From: JANJUO01 sp942492935
GTDB lineage: Bacteria; Bacteroidota; Ignavibacteria; Kapaibacteriales; UBA2268
Length of the DNA: 64,000 nt
Direction: 5' to 3'
Assembly (NCBI GenBank): GCA_942492935.1
Contig: OW818654.1
Location: forward strand, 4,340,001-4,404,000
The position numbers and the translations under genes are program-made. Positions 7,528 through 16,276 of the stretch are shown piece by piece (position 1 is the stretch's first letter; every line of letters begins with the position of its first letter). Under the pieces are notes generated by a model. That model was given only the letters and a program-made list of their open reading frames with translations. It was not told where the DNA came from and searched no databases.

Positions 7528-8619
7528 ATGAAATTTAGAAGTAATTATATAATTTTAATATTGATTTGTGTGTCTTTTTTAAGTTTATTTGCTGATGGCA
7601 ATAAACCTACATCAGAGCCATTATTAGCATTCAAAAAAGATAGTATATGGCATTTTATCGACCACGATGGAAAGCAATTATTCTCACCCAAAAAATTAAA
7701 AAAAATTGGTGGTTTCAGAGAGGGCTTTTTTGTTGTGGTATTTGAAATGAATAAAAAAGACAATTGGGGTTTTATGAATCTTAAAGGTGATGTTTTCAAG
7801 CCAAATGATGCTGATGAAGTTCGCCTATTTAGAGATGGTATGGCAATGACAATCAAAGTAATTGATAGCTTGAGTGGTGAATCATTATTCGGCTTTGTAA
7901 ATAGCGAAGGTGAGCAAGTAGTGCCAAATAAGTATCTTGATGCAACAGATTTCAATGAAGGATTGGGCTGGGTAATGAATAGAACCGAAAGAGGATATTT
8001 AAATAGAAAAGGAAAATTTGTTGCTTTATTTGAAGGAAGAAAGTTTGGTAATCCTTTTTTTGAAGGAATGGCATCTTTTCACGATGAATCCGAATTATTT
8101 GGTTTTATAGATACTTCATTCAAGCCCGCTATTGCTCCACAATATGACGAGCTTGGGAATTTTAGCGAAGGATTAGCATCATTTAGTGAAAATGCAAAAT
8201 ATGGCTTTCTCGACAAAAGAGGCAATAAAATAATTCCACCAAAATATGATGCTGTTACTGAGTTCAAAGAGGGCATTGCATTTGTAGGACAAGCAGACAC
8301 AAATCAAAATTTTCTTTGGGGAATTATCAATAAAAGTGGCAACGTGATTGTTGATTGGCAATATGAACAAGTTCGTGAATATTCAGAGGGCTTAATTGCT
8401 GTTAAAAAAAATAACAAATGGTTCTTTATAGACCAGCTTGGGAATAAAATTATCAATAAAGAATTTGATTATGCTGATTCCTTTAAAAATGGTTTAGCAT
8501 GGGTTCACGATTTGAAAGAAAAGAAAAAAGGATTTATTGACCCATTAGGAAATTGGATTTTAGAGGTTGATGATGGTGAAGTTTTTGTTGATTTAAGATG
8601 GAATAGGGTACTAAAATAA
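7528..8619 (+). CDS. WG-repeat secreted protein
   Basis: A 363-residue exported protein. Residues 1-22 form a signal peptide (LILICVSFLSLFADG). The rest is a string of about eight WG repeats (KWG/YGFID..G..I.P..YD....F.EGLA.V). Clear examples are YGFLDKRGNKIIPPKYDAVTEF, WGIINKSGNVIVDWQYEQV and WFFIDQLGNKIINKEFDYAD. WG repeats form a beta-rich solenoid or propeller of unknown role, common in Bacteroidota, often in envelope-associated proteins. A strong terminator follows at 8680. It is monocistronic. Confidence 0.85.
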   Translation: MKFRSNYIILILICVSFLSLFADGNKPTSEPLLAFKKDSIWHFIDHDGKQLFSPKKLKKIGGFREGFFVVVFEMNKKDNWGFMNLKGDVFKPNDADEVRLFRDGMAMTIKVIDSLSGESLFGFVNSEGEQVVPNKYLDATDFNEGLGWVMNRTERGYLNRKGKFVALFEGRKFGNPFFEGMASFHDESELFGFIDTSFKPAIAPQYDELGNFSEGLASFSENAKYGFLDKRGNKIIPPKYDAVTEFKEGIAFVGQADTNQNFLWGIINKSGNVIVDWQYEQVREYSEGLIAVKKNNKWFFIDQLGNKIINKEFDYADSFKNGLAWVHDLKEKKKGFIDPLGNWILEVDDGEVFVDLRWNRVLK

Positions 8620-8679
8620 GTAAAACTACTCTGTTCCTAAAAAAAATTCACTTGTAAATTACAGCTAACAATTTAATAT

Positions 8680-8714
8680 AACATCCGATGTTTCCAAAAC
8701 ATCGGATGTTTTTT
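8680..8714 (+). terminator. Rho-independent terminator of the WG-repeat gene
   Basis: A 13-bp stem, aacatccgatgtt paired with aacatcggatgtt, with a short loop and a T-run on the plus strand, 60 bases after the stop of the WG-repeat gene. The minus strand has no T-run after the stem, so it is unlikely to serve the convergent cydB gene. Confidence 0.8.
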
Positions 8715-8793
8715 AACAAAGTTAGTTTTTTTGTTTGCAAGTGATTTTTTTTTGGCGACTGAATAGAAACATTTGCAATACTCAAATATAAGG

Positions 8794-9819
8794 TTAATAA
8801 ATTAGTTTGTCTTTCTGAACCTTACCTCTATATATCCAATAAACGCTGGTTGTGTATGCAATTACAAATGGCATACCAAATAGTGCCATAATAAACATAA
8901 TGTTAAGTGTTTGCTGTGATGAGGCGTGCTTATAAATTGTTAAACTAAATTCATTAGAAATATTAGAAGGTACAAGATTTGGAAATAATCCAATTGCAAA
9001 AAGTGCCATCAAAGCTGCAATACTTGCTGATGAGGATAAAAAGGCACGAAACTCATTTTTTCTGTGTATTTCACGAGGGATATTTGCTATTGCGAGCATA
9101 TTCAAAATTGCCACAACAAAGAATATTGGATGCTCTTTAAATGGCTCAATCATTCGGGGAATGTAAATTAAAGTTGCCATTGTTGTTGTAACATAAGCAA
9201 TTACAAAAAATATTATAGCATTATTTACCCATTTTCTAATAGTATTTTGAAGTTCACCTTCGGTTTTCATCACAGCGTAAATCGAACCATGCATCATAAA
9301 CAATGCAACTGTTGTAATTCCTACAAGTATTGCATAAGGATTTAATAATTCAAAAAATGATATATGTATTTCTTTATCTGCACCAACAGGTACACCATTA
9401 ATAATATTTCCAATTGCTACTCCAAATATTAGTGCAATTAAAATACTTGAAATACTAAATGCTATATCCCAAGATTTTCTCCATAATACACTCTCTTCTT
9501 TACTTCTGAATTCAATAGCAACAGCTCGAAAAATTATCATAAACAAAACTAACATTATTGCAATATAAAAGCCAGAAAGTGTGCTTGCATAAACATCAGG
9601 GAAAGCAGCAAATAATGCTCCACCACCAGTTACTAACCATACTTCATTGCCGTCCCAAACTGGTCCAATTGAATTAAGCATTATTCTTCTATCTAAATCA
9701 TCTTTGACGAATAAATGCAATGAGCCGACGCCTAAATCAAATCCATCTAAAATTGCATAACCTGTTAGTAAAATTCCAACAAGAATGAACCAAGTAATAT
9801 TCAAATCTAATCCAAACAT
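8794..9819 (-). CDS. cydB: Cytochrome bd quinol oxidase subunit II
   Basis: The 341-residue subunit II of the cytochrome bd oxidase, an inner-membrane protein with eight or nine helices that pairs with CydA to form the active quinol:O2 oxidoreductase. The N-terminal signature GYAILDGFDLGVGSLHLF, then GPVWDGNEVWLVTGGGALFAAFP and FRAVAIEFR, is unmistakable. The length is a little short of the E. coli protein (379) but complete. It starts eight bases after the cydA stop with an AGG-type ribosome site in the gap, so the two are co-translated. No CydX-like small ORF was recognised after it. Confidence 0.97.
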   Translation of the reverse strand: MFGLDLNITWFILVGILLTGYAILDGFDLGVGSLHLFVKDDLDRRIMLNSIGPVWDGNEVWLVTGGGALFAAFPDVYASTLSGFYIAIMLVLFMIIFRAVAIEFRSKEESVLWRKSWDIAFSISSILIALIFGVAIGNIINGVPVGADKEIHISFFELLNPYAILVGITTVALFMMHGSIYAVMKTEGELQNTIRKWVNNAIIFFVIAYVTTTMATLIYIPRMIEPFKEHPIFFVVAILNMLAIANIPREIHRKNEFRAFLSSSASIAALMALFAIGLFPNLVPSNISNEFSLTIYKHASSQQTLNIMFIMALFGMPFVIAYTTSVYWIYRGKVQKDKLIY

Positions 9820-9827
9820 ATTTTACC

Positions 9828-11186
9828 TCAACTCAATGTGTTTATTGGTGAATGATTTAAATTCTGCTCTTCATTATATTCTTCTGGTCCGTGCTTTATT
9901 TTTCTGTCTAATAAAAATAAGAATAGAACAAAAAGTAACAAATATATCAAAGTGAATAGAATTAAGGAAAATAGAACTTCGTCGCTGCTTACTGTTTTTG
10001 ATAGTGCATCTTTTGTTTTCAGATAATTATAAACAATCCATGGTTGTCTGCCGACTTCAGCAGAAAACCAGCCAAGTTGATTAGCTATTTGGGGTAAAAT
10101 TACTGCAATCACAGAAATTTTAAGCCATACCTTGTTGTATTTTTTTCGGAAAAACAATGTATAAACCCCAAATAGTGCCAGAGCTATAAAAGACATCCCA
10201 AGTGCTACCATAATATGATATGATTGAAATACAAAATTTACTGGAGGTCTGTTTTCTTTAGCAAATTCATTTAAGCCAGTTACAGGTTTATTGCTATCAA
10301 AGTAAACTAACCAAGATAGCATACCTGGTATTTTTACCCCATATACTTTTTGAGATTCATCATCTACCCAGCCAAACAAATATAGGTCGGCAGGTTTTGT
10401 TTCATAATGTCCTTCGAATGCGGCTAATTTAGCAGGTTGATATTTTGCAATGCCTTGTGCTGATGAATGACCAGTTGCTAATTGCACTAGTGATGCAATT
10501 AATGCAACAACAAACCCAATTTTCATTGATTGAATTGCAAATTCTCTATGTTTATTCTTAATTAAATAATAAGCAGCTACACTAATTACAAGAAAACTTC
10601 CCGCAATCCAAGCACCTCCAATTGAATGAGATAATCTATCCATTGAAGATGGATTAAATACCATTGCCCAAAAATCAGTAATTTCTGCTCTTGCCAAAAT
10701 ACCTTCACCCACAATATGAAAACCTGTAGGCGTTTGTTGCCAAGAATTTGCAACAATAATCCATAATGCTGATAAATGGGCTCCTAATGCAACCAATATT
10801 GTGGAAATAAAGTGCATTTTTGGGGATACTCTATCCCAGCCAAAAACTAAAATTGCAAGAAAACCGGACTCTAAGAAAAATGCAAAAATACCTTCTGCTG
10901 CCAAAGCACTGCCAAATACATCACCCACAAATCTTGAGTAAGTTGCCCAATTTGTTCCAAATTCGAATTCCATAACTATTCCAGTTGAAACTCCAAGGGC
11001 AAATGTTAAAGCGAATACTTTAACCCAAAATTTTGTCATTGATTCGTATAGTTTGTTGCCTGTTTTCAGATACATTCCTTCCATTATAACAAGAATTATT
11101 CCCAATCCAATACTTAATGGTGGATATATATAATGGAATGAAATAGTAAATGCAAACTGTAATCGAGATAGAAATTCCACATCCAT
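9828..11186 (-). CDS. cydA: Cytochrome bd quinol oxidase subunit I
   Basis: A 452-residue subunit I carrying the three haems and the quinol site. Visible landmarks: H18 (haem b595 ligand, in FTISFHYIYPPL), H187 (haem b558, in LSHSIGGAW), the Met of YHIMVALGM (haem b558), the EFGTNW segment near residue 75 and the GRQPW motif in GWFSAEVGRQPWIV. The Q-loop (KYQPAKLAAFEGHYET) is present but lacks the C-terminal insertion of E. coli CydA, so this is the short-Q-loop class. High-affinity O2 reduction under low oxygen is the expected role. It is preceded by the His-rich NifX-like gene 16 bases away on the same strand. Confidence 0.97.
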   Translation of the reverse strand: MDVEFLSRLQFAFTISFHYIYPPLSIGLGIILVIMEGMYLKTGNKLYESMTKFWVKVFALTFALGVSTGIVMEFEFGTNWATYSRFVGDVFGSALAAEGIFAFFLESGFLAILVFGWDRVSPKMHFISTILVALGAHLSALWIIVANSWQQTPTGFHIVGEGILARAEITDFWAMVFNPSSMDRLSHSIGGAWIAGSFLVISVAAYYLIKNKHREFAIQSMKIGFVVALIASLVQLATGHSSAQGIAKYQPAKLAAFEGHYETKPADLYLFGWVDDESQKVYGVKIPGMLSWLVYFDSNKPVTGLNEFAKENRPPVNFVFQSYHIMVALGMSFIALALFGVYTLFFRKKYNKVWLKISVIAVILPQIANQLGWFSAEVGRQPWIVYNYLKTKDALSKTVSSDEVLFSLILFTLIYLLLFVLFLFLLDRKIKHGPEEYNEEQNLNHSPINTLS

Positions 11187-11202
11187 ATTTAACTCGAATT
11201 AA

Positions 11203-11703
11203 TTAATGTAATTTATTTGAATAGTTGACAATAGAACCATCAATCACAGATTTAACAGCATCTTCTAAGCCACGTATGTTTGTAACAATTGGTATAATAC
11301 CTGCATTTTCTAAATGATTGTATATGCCATAACCCATACCTCTTGAAAGCAAATATTTGCAATCAAGAACATTGGCAATCATACCTGTATGATTATGACC
11401 ATGTCCGTGACCGTTTCCTTGCCCGTTACCATGTCTATGACCTTCACCATGACCGTGTTCAGTTTGACTATGGTCGTCTGCTTGTAGTATTGTATGTTGA
11501 TGCTGCTCTTCATCATTATGAATAAGATGATTTAAATGGTGCATTTCGGTAGCATGTACATTTAGTTTTTGACGTTTTTCTCTGCTGATTACAACGCCAT
11601 TTTCTACAGTAAAAACTTCAAAGAAATTTGCGGAACCAAAATGTCCGTTTACTGTTGTTCCATCTTCGGAAACAATTGCGATTTTGTATGAAGTTTCATT
11701 CAT
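11203..11703 (-). CDS. NifX/NifB-type dinitrogenase-cofactor-like protein with His-rich insert
   Basis: A 166-residue small alpha/beta protein of the dinitrogenase iron-molybdenum cofactor family. The core is split: residues 1-45 (YKIAIVSEDGTTVNGHFGSANFFEVF) and 106-166 (IANVLDCKYLLSRGMGYGIYNHLENAGIIPIVT...LEDAVKSVIDG). Between them lies an insert of about 55 residues packed with His (HHLNHLIHNDEEQHQH, then HGHGEGHRHGNGQGNGHGHG). The core can bind Fe-S or metal clusters in related proteins; the insert should bind Ni, Zn, Cu or Fe. No nif genes are visible. It shares a strand with DUF134 upstream and cydAB downstream (16-base gap), so co-transcription with the oxidase is likely. An AAGG ribosome site precedes the ATG. 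Confidence 0.85.
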   Translation of the reverse strand: MNETSYKIAIVSEDGTTVNGHFGSANFFEVFTVENGVVISREKRQKLNVHATEMHHLNHLIHNDEEQHQHTILQADDHSQTEHGHGEGHRHGNGQGNGHGHGHNHTGMIANVLDCKYLLSRGMGYGIYNHLENAGIIPIVTNIRGLEDAVKSVIDGSIVNYSNKLH

Positions 11704-11714
11704 AACATTACCTT

Positions 11715-12122
11715 TTAATTAACTATTTTTGAACTGTCAACTACATTATTAAATTTCGGACAGCTCATACAATTTTTTCTTCTTTCTACAAGAAATTTAT
11801 TTATAAGTTCGTTTTCATTATTTGAGATATCTTGATGGCAAAAATCCCCACCCTTAATAAGTAATGCCTTGCCATTTAGAATCGAATCAGCAACCTTATA
11901 TCTAGCTATCTCTATGATTCTGCCAAATGTGCTTCGAGATATATTCATCAATTCCGCTGCTTCCACCTGCTTTTTGCAATCAAAATCTGCAAATCTTAAT
12001 GCTTCTAATTCATCAAAATTTAGAACCACTGTTTCCAATTCAGTCATTGCTACCCCACTCGGTTTGTAGATAGTAATATCAGGGAAATTACTGATTAATC
12101 TGCATTTTTTTGGTCTTGGCAT
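11715..12122 (-). CDS. DUF134 (UPF0251) helix-turn-helix protein
   Basis: A 135-residue putative DNA-binding protein. It begins MPRPKKCR, the family signature, followed by a conserved ELETVVLNFDELEALRFADF segment and a sigma-70-region-4-like helix-turn-helix (QVEAAELMNISRSTFGRIIEIARYKVADSIL). The C-terminus carries a CMSC pair near other Cys and His residues, suggesting metal or Fe-S sensing. DUF134 proteins are very often adjacent to NifX-like proteins, as here (11 bases between genes). It is the likely regulator of this four-gene unit, but that is context inference. Confidence 0.87.
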   Translation of the reverse strand: MPRPKKCRLISNFPDITIYKPSGVAMTELETVVLNFDELEALRFADFDCKKQVEAAELMNISRSTFGRIIEIARYKVADSILNGKALLIKGGDFCHQDISNNENELINKFLVERRKNCMSCPKFNNVVDSSKIVN

Positions 12123-12329
12123 ATTTTTTAATTAAATAATGAAAAACAGTTATGAGCATTTGCTCATAACAAAATTAAAATATTAATTTGATATACGCAA
12201 GAAAAACAAAATATTTTTTGGAAATATTGAATCATTAAATTAAAAGAATATTTTAATAAATAAAGAAAAATCAATATATTTAATTTCTATTATTTTGTAA
12301 AATTTAAAAAGTATTTAAATCGGTTAATT

Positions 12330-13184
12330 ATGAAACAAAATGATTATCAAATCGCAAAAGTTTTACTTGTTATAATGGTTGTATCATTGTTTGGAGCAAT
12401 GTATTATTATTTCAAAGATAATGATAGTCAATTAAGCTGGCAAACTTATGAACAATCAAAAGTTAATGCTGCTAAAGAAAATAAATTGATTCTGTTAGTT
12501 TTTTATAATTCTCTAAATGCTAAAACTAAAGAGTTTGTATCAATAATCAATTCCGATGATAAAATTAAAAGCAAAATTAAAAATGAGTTTATTTTGGCAC
12601 GTCTAAAAACTAATGATAAAAATGATAGGAAAATTATAGAAAAAGATTTTAAAGGAGATAATAAAGGTGATCAACTACTACTTATGAATTTAATTCTTGA
12701 TTCATATTCAAGACCTGTTCAATATTTATTTGGAGGAATGGCAGCTAAACAAATAGAAAGTTTGATGGAACATGTCAATTCTTTGAAATTTATACTTGGT
12801 GATAATTTTTCAAAAGCATTGGAAAAATCATCACAAAACAATAAACCAGTTTTTGCATTAATATCAGACCATCTCAATGTAAATATAGAATTATTTGAAT
12901 TTGTAAAAAAGCCAGAAAACAAAGAATTTCTTGAAAATAATTTCAATATAACTACTCTCTTGACTTATACAAATGATGATAAAAAGACAATTTTAGATTT
13001 AGAAAAAAAATTGGGAACGAATATAATCAAATCGGATTATAACAAAGGTAGTTTTTTAATTTTGGACTCAAAAAAGAATATTATTAAAGTAATTGATTAC
13101 ACACGCGAGATTTCAAAGGACAACAATTTTATTAGTGAAATTAAAAAAATTATGCAACCAAATGACAGCCAGCCCCAAAAATAA
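12330..13184 (+). CDS. Membrane-anchored thioredoxin-like protein lacking CxxC
   Basis: A 284-residue protein with one N-terminal helix (VLLVIMVVSLFGAMYYYF, residues 10-28) and the rest outside the cytoplasm. Residues 38-150 (LSWQTYEQSKVNAAKENKLILLVFYNS..TKEFVSII) follow the pattern of the thioredoxin-like YyaL/DUF255 and SoxW-type folds: W.....A...A...NK.ILL.F. The position where CxxC should stand is SLNAKT, so it is not redox active. Residues 160-280 look like a second, weaker copy of the same fold (KPVFALISDHLNVNIELFEFV). The end overlaps the radC start by 23 bases. Function unknown. Confidence 0.6.
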   Translation: MKQNDYQIAKVLLVIMVVSLFGAMYYYFKDNDSQLSWQTYEQSKVNAAKENKLILLVFYNSLNAKTKEFVSIINSDDKIKSKIKNEFILARLKTNDKNDRKIIEKDFKGDNKGDQLLLMNLILDSYSRPVQYLFGGMAAKQIESLMEHVNSLKFILGDNFSKALEKSSQNNKPVFALISDHLNVNIELFEFVKKPENKEFLENNFNITTLLTYTNDDKKTILDLEKKLGTNIIKSDYNKGSFLILDSKKNIIKVIDYTREISKDNNFISEIKKIMQPNDSQPQK

Positions 13185-13872
13185 GCAAAAGAATGTAAAT
13201 TCTATTAAAAATTGGCGTGATGATGAAAAACCAAGAGAAAGGTTAATGCAATATGGAGCATCATCATTATCTGACACAGAATTGCTTGCAATAATAATTG
13301 GTGGCGGTACAATCGGCAAAACTGCAATTGATGTAGCTCGAGAGCTGATAAACAAATTTTCATCATTAAATAAAATTGCACAAAGTGATTTCAGTGAATT
13401 TAAATCAATAAATGGAATTGGTCCTGCAAAAGCTGTAACCTTGGCTGCTGCTATGGAATTATCCAAAAGAATTAATGAATCTCCTATAAATACAAAGAAA
13501 ATATATAAATCAACTACAGATTTGACTGATTATTATATCCCAAAATTTCAAAATGAAAAGAAAGAAAAATTCATTGCTATTTTACTTAATTCAAAATTGC
13601 AAATAATTAGAGAATCTACAATAAGTGTTGGTCTTGTTGACCGTGTTTTAATTCATCCTCGTGAAGTATTTCATATTGCAATAGCCGAAATGGCACATTC
13701 AATTATTCTGATGCACAATCATCCATCAGGTATCCCAGACCCATCATTCGAAGATAAAGAAATCACAAAAAAATTGGTTGAATCTGGCAAAATATTGAAT
13801 ATCCAAGTTAGAGACCATATTATAATTGCTGGTAATAGGTTTTATAGTTTTCTTGCAAATGGATTAATATAA
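13162..13872 (+). CDS. radC: RadC-family JAB/MPN domain protein
   Basis: A 236-residue member of the RadC (YicR) family. It has an N-terminal helix-hairpin-helix domain (LMQYGASSLSDTELLAIIIGGG, then INGIGPAKAVTLAAAMEL), followed by a JAMM metalloprotease-like domain with LIHPREVF and HNHPSGIPDPSFED, which provides both metal-binding His and the Asp. The start chosen is the ATG at 13162, overlapping the upstream gene by 23 bases; the longer frame from 13093 would overlap by 92 bases and lacks similarity. The biochemical role of RadC remains unsettled; the historical link to DNA repair is weak. Complete and housekeeping in appearance. Confidence 0.94.
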   Translation: MTASPKNKQKNVNSIKNWRDDEKPRERLMQYGASSLSDTELLAIIIGGGTIGKTAIDVARELINKFSSLNKIAQSDFSEFKSINGIGPAKAVTLAAAMELSKRINESPINTKKIYKSTTDLTDYYIPKFQNEKKEKFIAILLNSKLQIIRESTISVGLVDRVLIHPREVFHIAIAEMAHSIILMHNHPSGIPDPSFEDKEITKKLVESGKILNIQVRDHIIIAGNRFYSFLANGLI

Positions 13873-13946
13873 TTGTTTTAATTTATTTTGAATACTGTCA
13901 TACTGAATTGTTTCAGAATCTATTTTCGTTAGATGCTGAAATGAAG

Positions 13947-14022
13947 AAACCCCACCTAACCTCCCCAAGGGGAGGAATAATATGTAAAGTCCTCCCCTTG
14001 GGGAGGATTTAGGAGGGGTTTA
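13947..14022. repeat. Inverted repeat of the cctccccttggggagg type
   Basis: Two inverted copies of a GC-rich segment: aaaccccacctaacctcccc followed by aaggggagga, then tcctccccttggggagg with ggaggggttt. Each half is itself a hairpin, and together they form a long imperfect stem. It lies between the radC stop and the tandem array, in a convergent gap, where it may also help end transcription. It stands out as the most GC-rich stretch of the intergenic region. Confidence 0.8.
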
Positions 14023-14026
14023 AAAA

Positions 14027-14575
14027 TTGTCATTCTGAACTCGTTTCAAAATCTATCTACGATTTATGTCATTTTTAAGCAAGATGTCCAACACTTTTGA
14101 AGTGTTGGACATCTGCATATTAGATTCCATATCAAGTGCGGAATGACACTGAAAACAAATTGTCATTTTGAACTCGTTTCAGAATCCATCTACGATTTAT
14201 GTCATTTTTAAGCAAGATGTCCAACACTTTTGAAGTGTTGGACATCTCCATATTAAATTCCGCATCAAGTGCGGAATGACACGGAAAACAAATCGTGATT
14301 CTAAACTCGTTTCAGAATCCATCTAAGATTTATGTCATTTTGGAAGAAAGATGTCCAACACTTTTGAAGTGTTGGACATCTCCATATTAAATTCCGCATC
14401 AAGTGCGGAATGACACGGAAAACAAATTGTCATTCTGAACTCGTTTCAGAATTCATCTACGATTTATGTCAGTTCCAAAACAAGATGTCCAACACTTTTG
14501 AAGTGTTGGACATCTGCATATTAGATTCCGCATCAAGTGCGGAATGACACGGAAAACAATTTGTCATTTTGAAAT
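14027..14575. repeat. Tandem array, four units of about 134 bp with three hairpins each
   Basis: Four direct copies with a period of 133-134 bases. The main palindrome (agatgtccaacactt with its inverse around a ttg loop) is at 14082-14114, 14215-14247, 14349-14381 and 14483-14515. Each unit holds three stems in order: attctgaa/ttcagaat, the 15-16-bp palindrome, and ttccgca/tgcggaa. Units differ at scattered positions. The array fills the convergent gap between radC and the lipoprotein gene ending at 14630. No coding frame and no terminator-like T-runs inside the units. Confidence 0.9.
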
Positions 14576-14629
14576 TTATTATAAAAAACTAATATAAATT
14601 CAATAAATTCTTAAAAAGCTATGTATTTA

Positions 14630-15502
14630 CTATTTTTCTTTTACAATTATAATTAATTTCTTTTCTGTTTTCCAAAAACCTTCAGGATTTGATATCTTTA
14701 AAAGTGAATTACCCGCTTCATTTGGTATAAAGGAGATAAAATTAATGTTATGTGAAGATACTATTTCATCAATTTTGAAATTTGCAGGGAAGTTAATCTC
14801 TGTATCTTTCAATATATTGATTTTATTGAATTTTGCAAAATCAGCTTGAGGATTTTGTACCCATTTACCACCAATCCCAAGAAATCCTTCGCCTTCCATT
14901 TTAATTATACCATTTTGTTGTAATTCCTTTTCAGTCCCAATGATATAATAAGCTGTATTTTTTTCGGTTATTTGCTGGTCAAGCTCTTTTTCGGTTTTAT
15001 TTTTAGTTTCAATAGCAATATCACGTTCTTGAATCACAACCCCAATTTCAGATTCTAATTTATCAATACGCTTATCTTGTGAAGCAATGGTAATATTTTT
15101 TTCTTCAATAATATTTTCAAGAGTTTTTATTTTCTCAAGTAATTCCTTGTTTTTTCCTGATATACTTTTTATCTTCTTTTCTAATCTTGCAATGTCCTCA
15201 TTTCTGGTTTTGAGTTGAAACGAAAGATATTCAATTTTTTGAATTATTTGTTGTTCGTAGGAGCTACCTTCTGCTTTATTGGGAACATTTGCAATCTTTG
15301 TAAGCTCTGCATCAATCAAATTAACCAAGCGAATAGCAGAAGCATAATTTTGAAGAATACTATCTTGTATTTGTTGAAATTGCTTTTCTTTTGAATCGGC
15401 AGTTGATAATGTGGATTCATTATCTATTATTGGCTCCGATTCGTCTTTATCACAAGAAAAAAGGGAAAGCAATAAAATGAATAAGAGTATTTTTATTTTC
15501 AT
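14630..15502 (-). CDS. Coiled-coil lipoprotein
   Basis: A 290-residue lipoprotein. The signal ends LLSLFSC, with Cys17 for lipid attachment. Residues about 60-185 are predicted coiled coil with heptads (ISGKNKELLEKIKTLENIIEEKNITIASQDKRIDKLES is typical). The last 105 residues form a small domain beginning NTAYYIIGTEKELQQNGII and containing GEGFLGIGGKWVQNPQADF. That arrangement (coiled coil, then YYVVGTKKEL...G) recurs in Bacteroidota lipoproteins of unknown role. It overlaps the upstream membrane protein gene by four bases (ATGA), so the pair is an operon and possibly a periplasmic complex. Confidence 0.75.
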   Translation of the reverse strand: MKIKILLFILLLSLFSCDKDESEPIIDNESTLSTADSKEKQFQQIQDSILQNYASAIRLVNLIDAELTKIANVPNKAEGSSYEQQIIQKIEYLSFQLKTRNEDIARLEKKIKSISGKNKELLEKIKTLENIIEEKNITIASQDKRIDKLESEIGVVIQERDIAIETKNKTEKELDQQITEKNTAYYIIGTEKELQQNGIIKMEGEGFLGIGGKWVQNPQADFAKFNKINILKDTEINFPANFKIDEIVSSHNINFISFIPNEAGNSLLKISNPEGFWKTEKKLIIIVKEK

Positions 15503-15975
15503 TTTAATTCCTCAAAAAGTTCAAATTTTGGATAAATATTTGGGTTAGCATTAATAAGAATAATCCTACCATTTTGATCTATTCTAAAACTTAATTCACC
15601 AAATTCAGTGGAATAAATTGTGGACTTAATAAAGTCTAATGACCCTGTAGAAACCGATTTCGACTGAACACCTATGTTCATAGAATAATCAAAAGAATTA
15701 AGTTGCTTGTTTATATTTTTTATTTCTAATAATACAGCTTGAACTGAGCCATTTTCGGTTTTCAATGTACCAACATAATTTTTTTGTAAATCTAAAGCGA
15801 ATTCTAAAGTGCCTGAACGGCTTTTATCTAATTCAGTTTTTTCTAATAAACTATCTTTTTCCTTTTCTGGCTCAATTTTACTCAGAACAAGATAGACCGC
15901 TGTAATCACAATCAATATTGTAGCAACAATAATTATCGCCCAAATCCATATTTTAGTATTGCTTTCCCGCTCCAT
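15499..15975 (-). CDS. Single-pass membrane protein, unknown
   Basis: A 158-residue protein with one helix near the N-terminus (IWIWAIIIVATILIVITAVYLVL) and the remainder extracytoplasmic. The start at 15975 has a gaggag ribosome-binding sequence just upstream and is preferred over the ATG at 15996. After a charged linker (EPEKEKDSLLEKTELDKSRSG), residues 60-158 look like a beta-rich domain (TLEFALDLQKNYVGTLKTENGSVQAVLLEIKNI). I recognise no family. It is coupled (ATGA overlap) to the coiled-coil lipoprotein downstream. Confidence 0.6.
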   Translation of the reverse strand: MERESNTKIWIWAIIIVATILIVITAVYLVLSKIEPEKEKDSLLEKTELDKSRSGTLEFALDLQKNYVGTLKTENGSVQAVLLEIKNINKQLNSFDYSMNIGVQSKSVSTGSLDFIKSTIYSTEFGELSFRIDQNGRIILINANPNIYPKFELFEELK

Positions 15976-16276
15976 CTGCTCCTCAAAAAAATACATTATT
16001 TAACTGTTTATTAACGAAAGATACAAAGATATGTTTTATTCAGGTATAAAAGAAGAAAATAATTTAATTCATAGCAAAATCGTATCTAATTAGTATGATG
16101 AATATTCTAAATGCTGATTTAGGACTTCTTGTTAATCAATCTTGTATTTGGAAATTATATGCTTAATCACACACCTTTTTAAGCCCTTTGATAGTTCTTT
16201 TTTCATTCCGAACATCTTAGGGAATCCAACAATTGCTCAATTATTAATTTTTACTGGATTTCTCTCAAAGCTCTAA

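Noticed and set aside
11203..11703. Nitrogen-fixation locus
   Set aside because: Only the NifX/NifB-like fold is present; no nifHDK, nifE/N or nifB genes occur in the window, and such proteins are common outside nitrogen fixation.
13093..13161. Upstream extension of radC
   Set aside because: It would overlap the previous gene by 92 bases and has no similarity to RadC; the ATG at 13162 fits the family start.
14027..14575. CRISPR array
   Set aside because: The repeated unit is about 134 bases with no unique spacers between short identical repeats, and no cas gene is present anywhere in the window.
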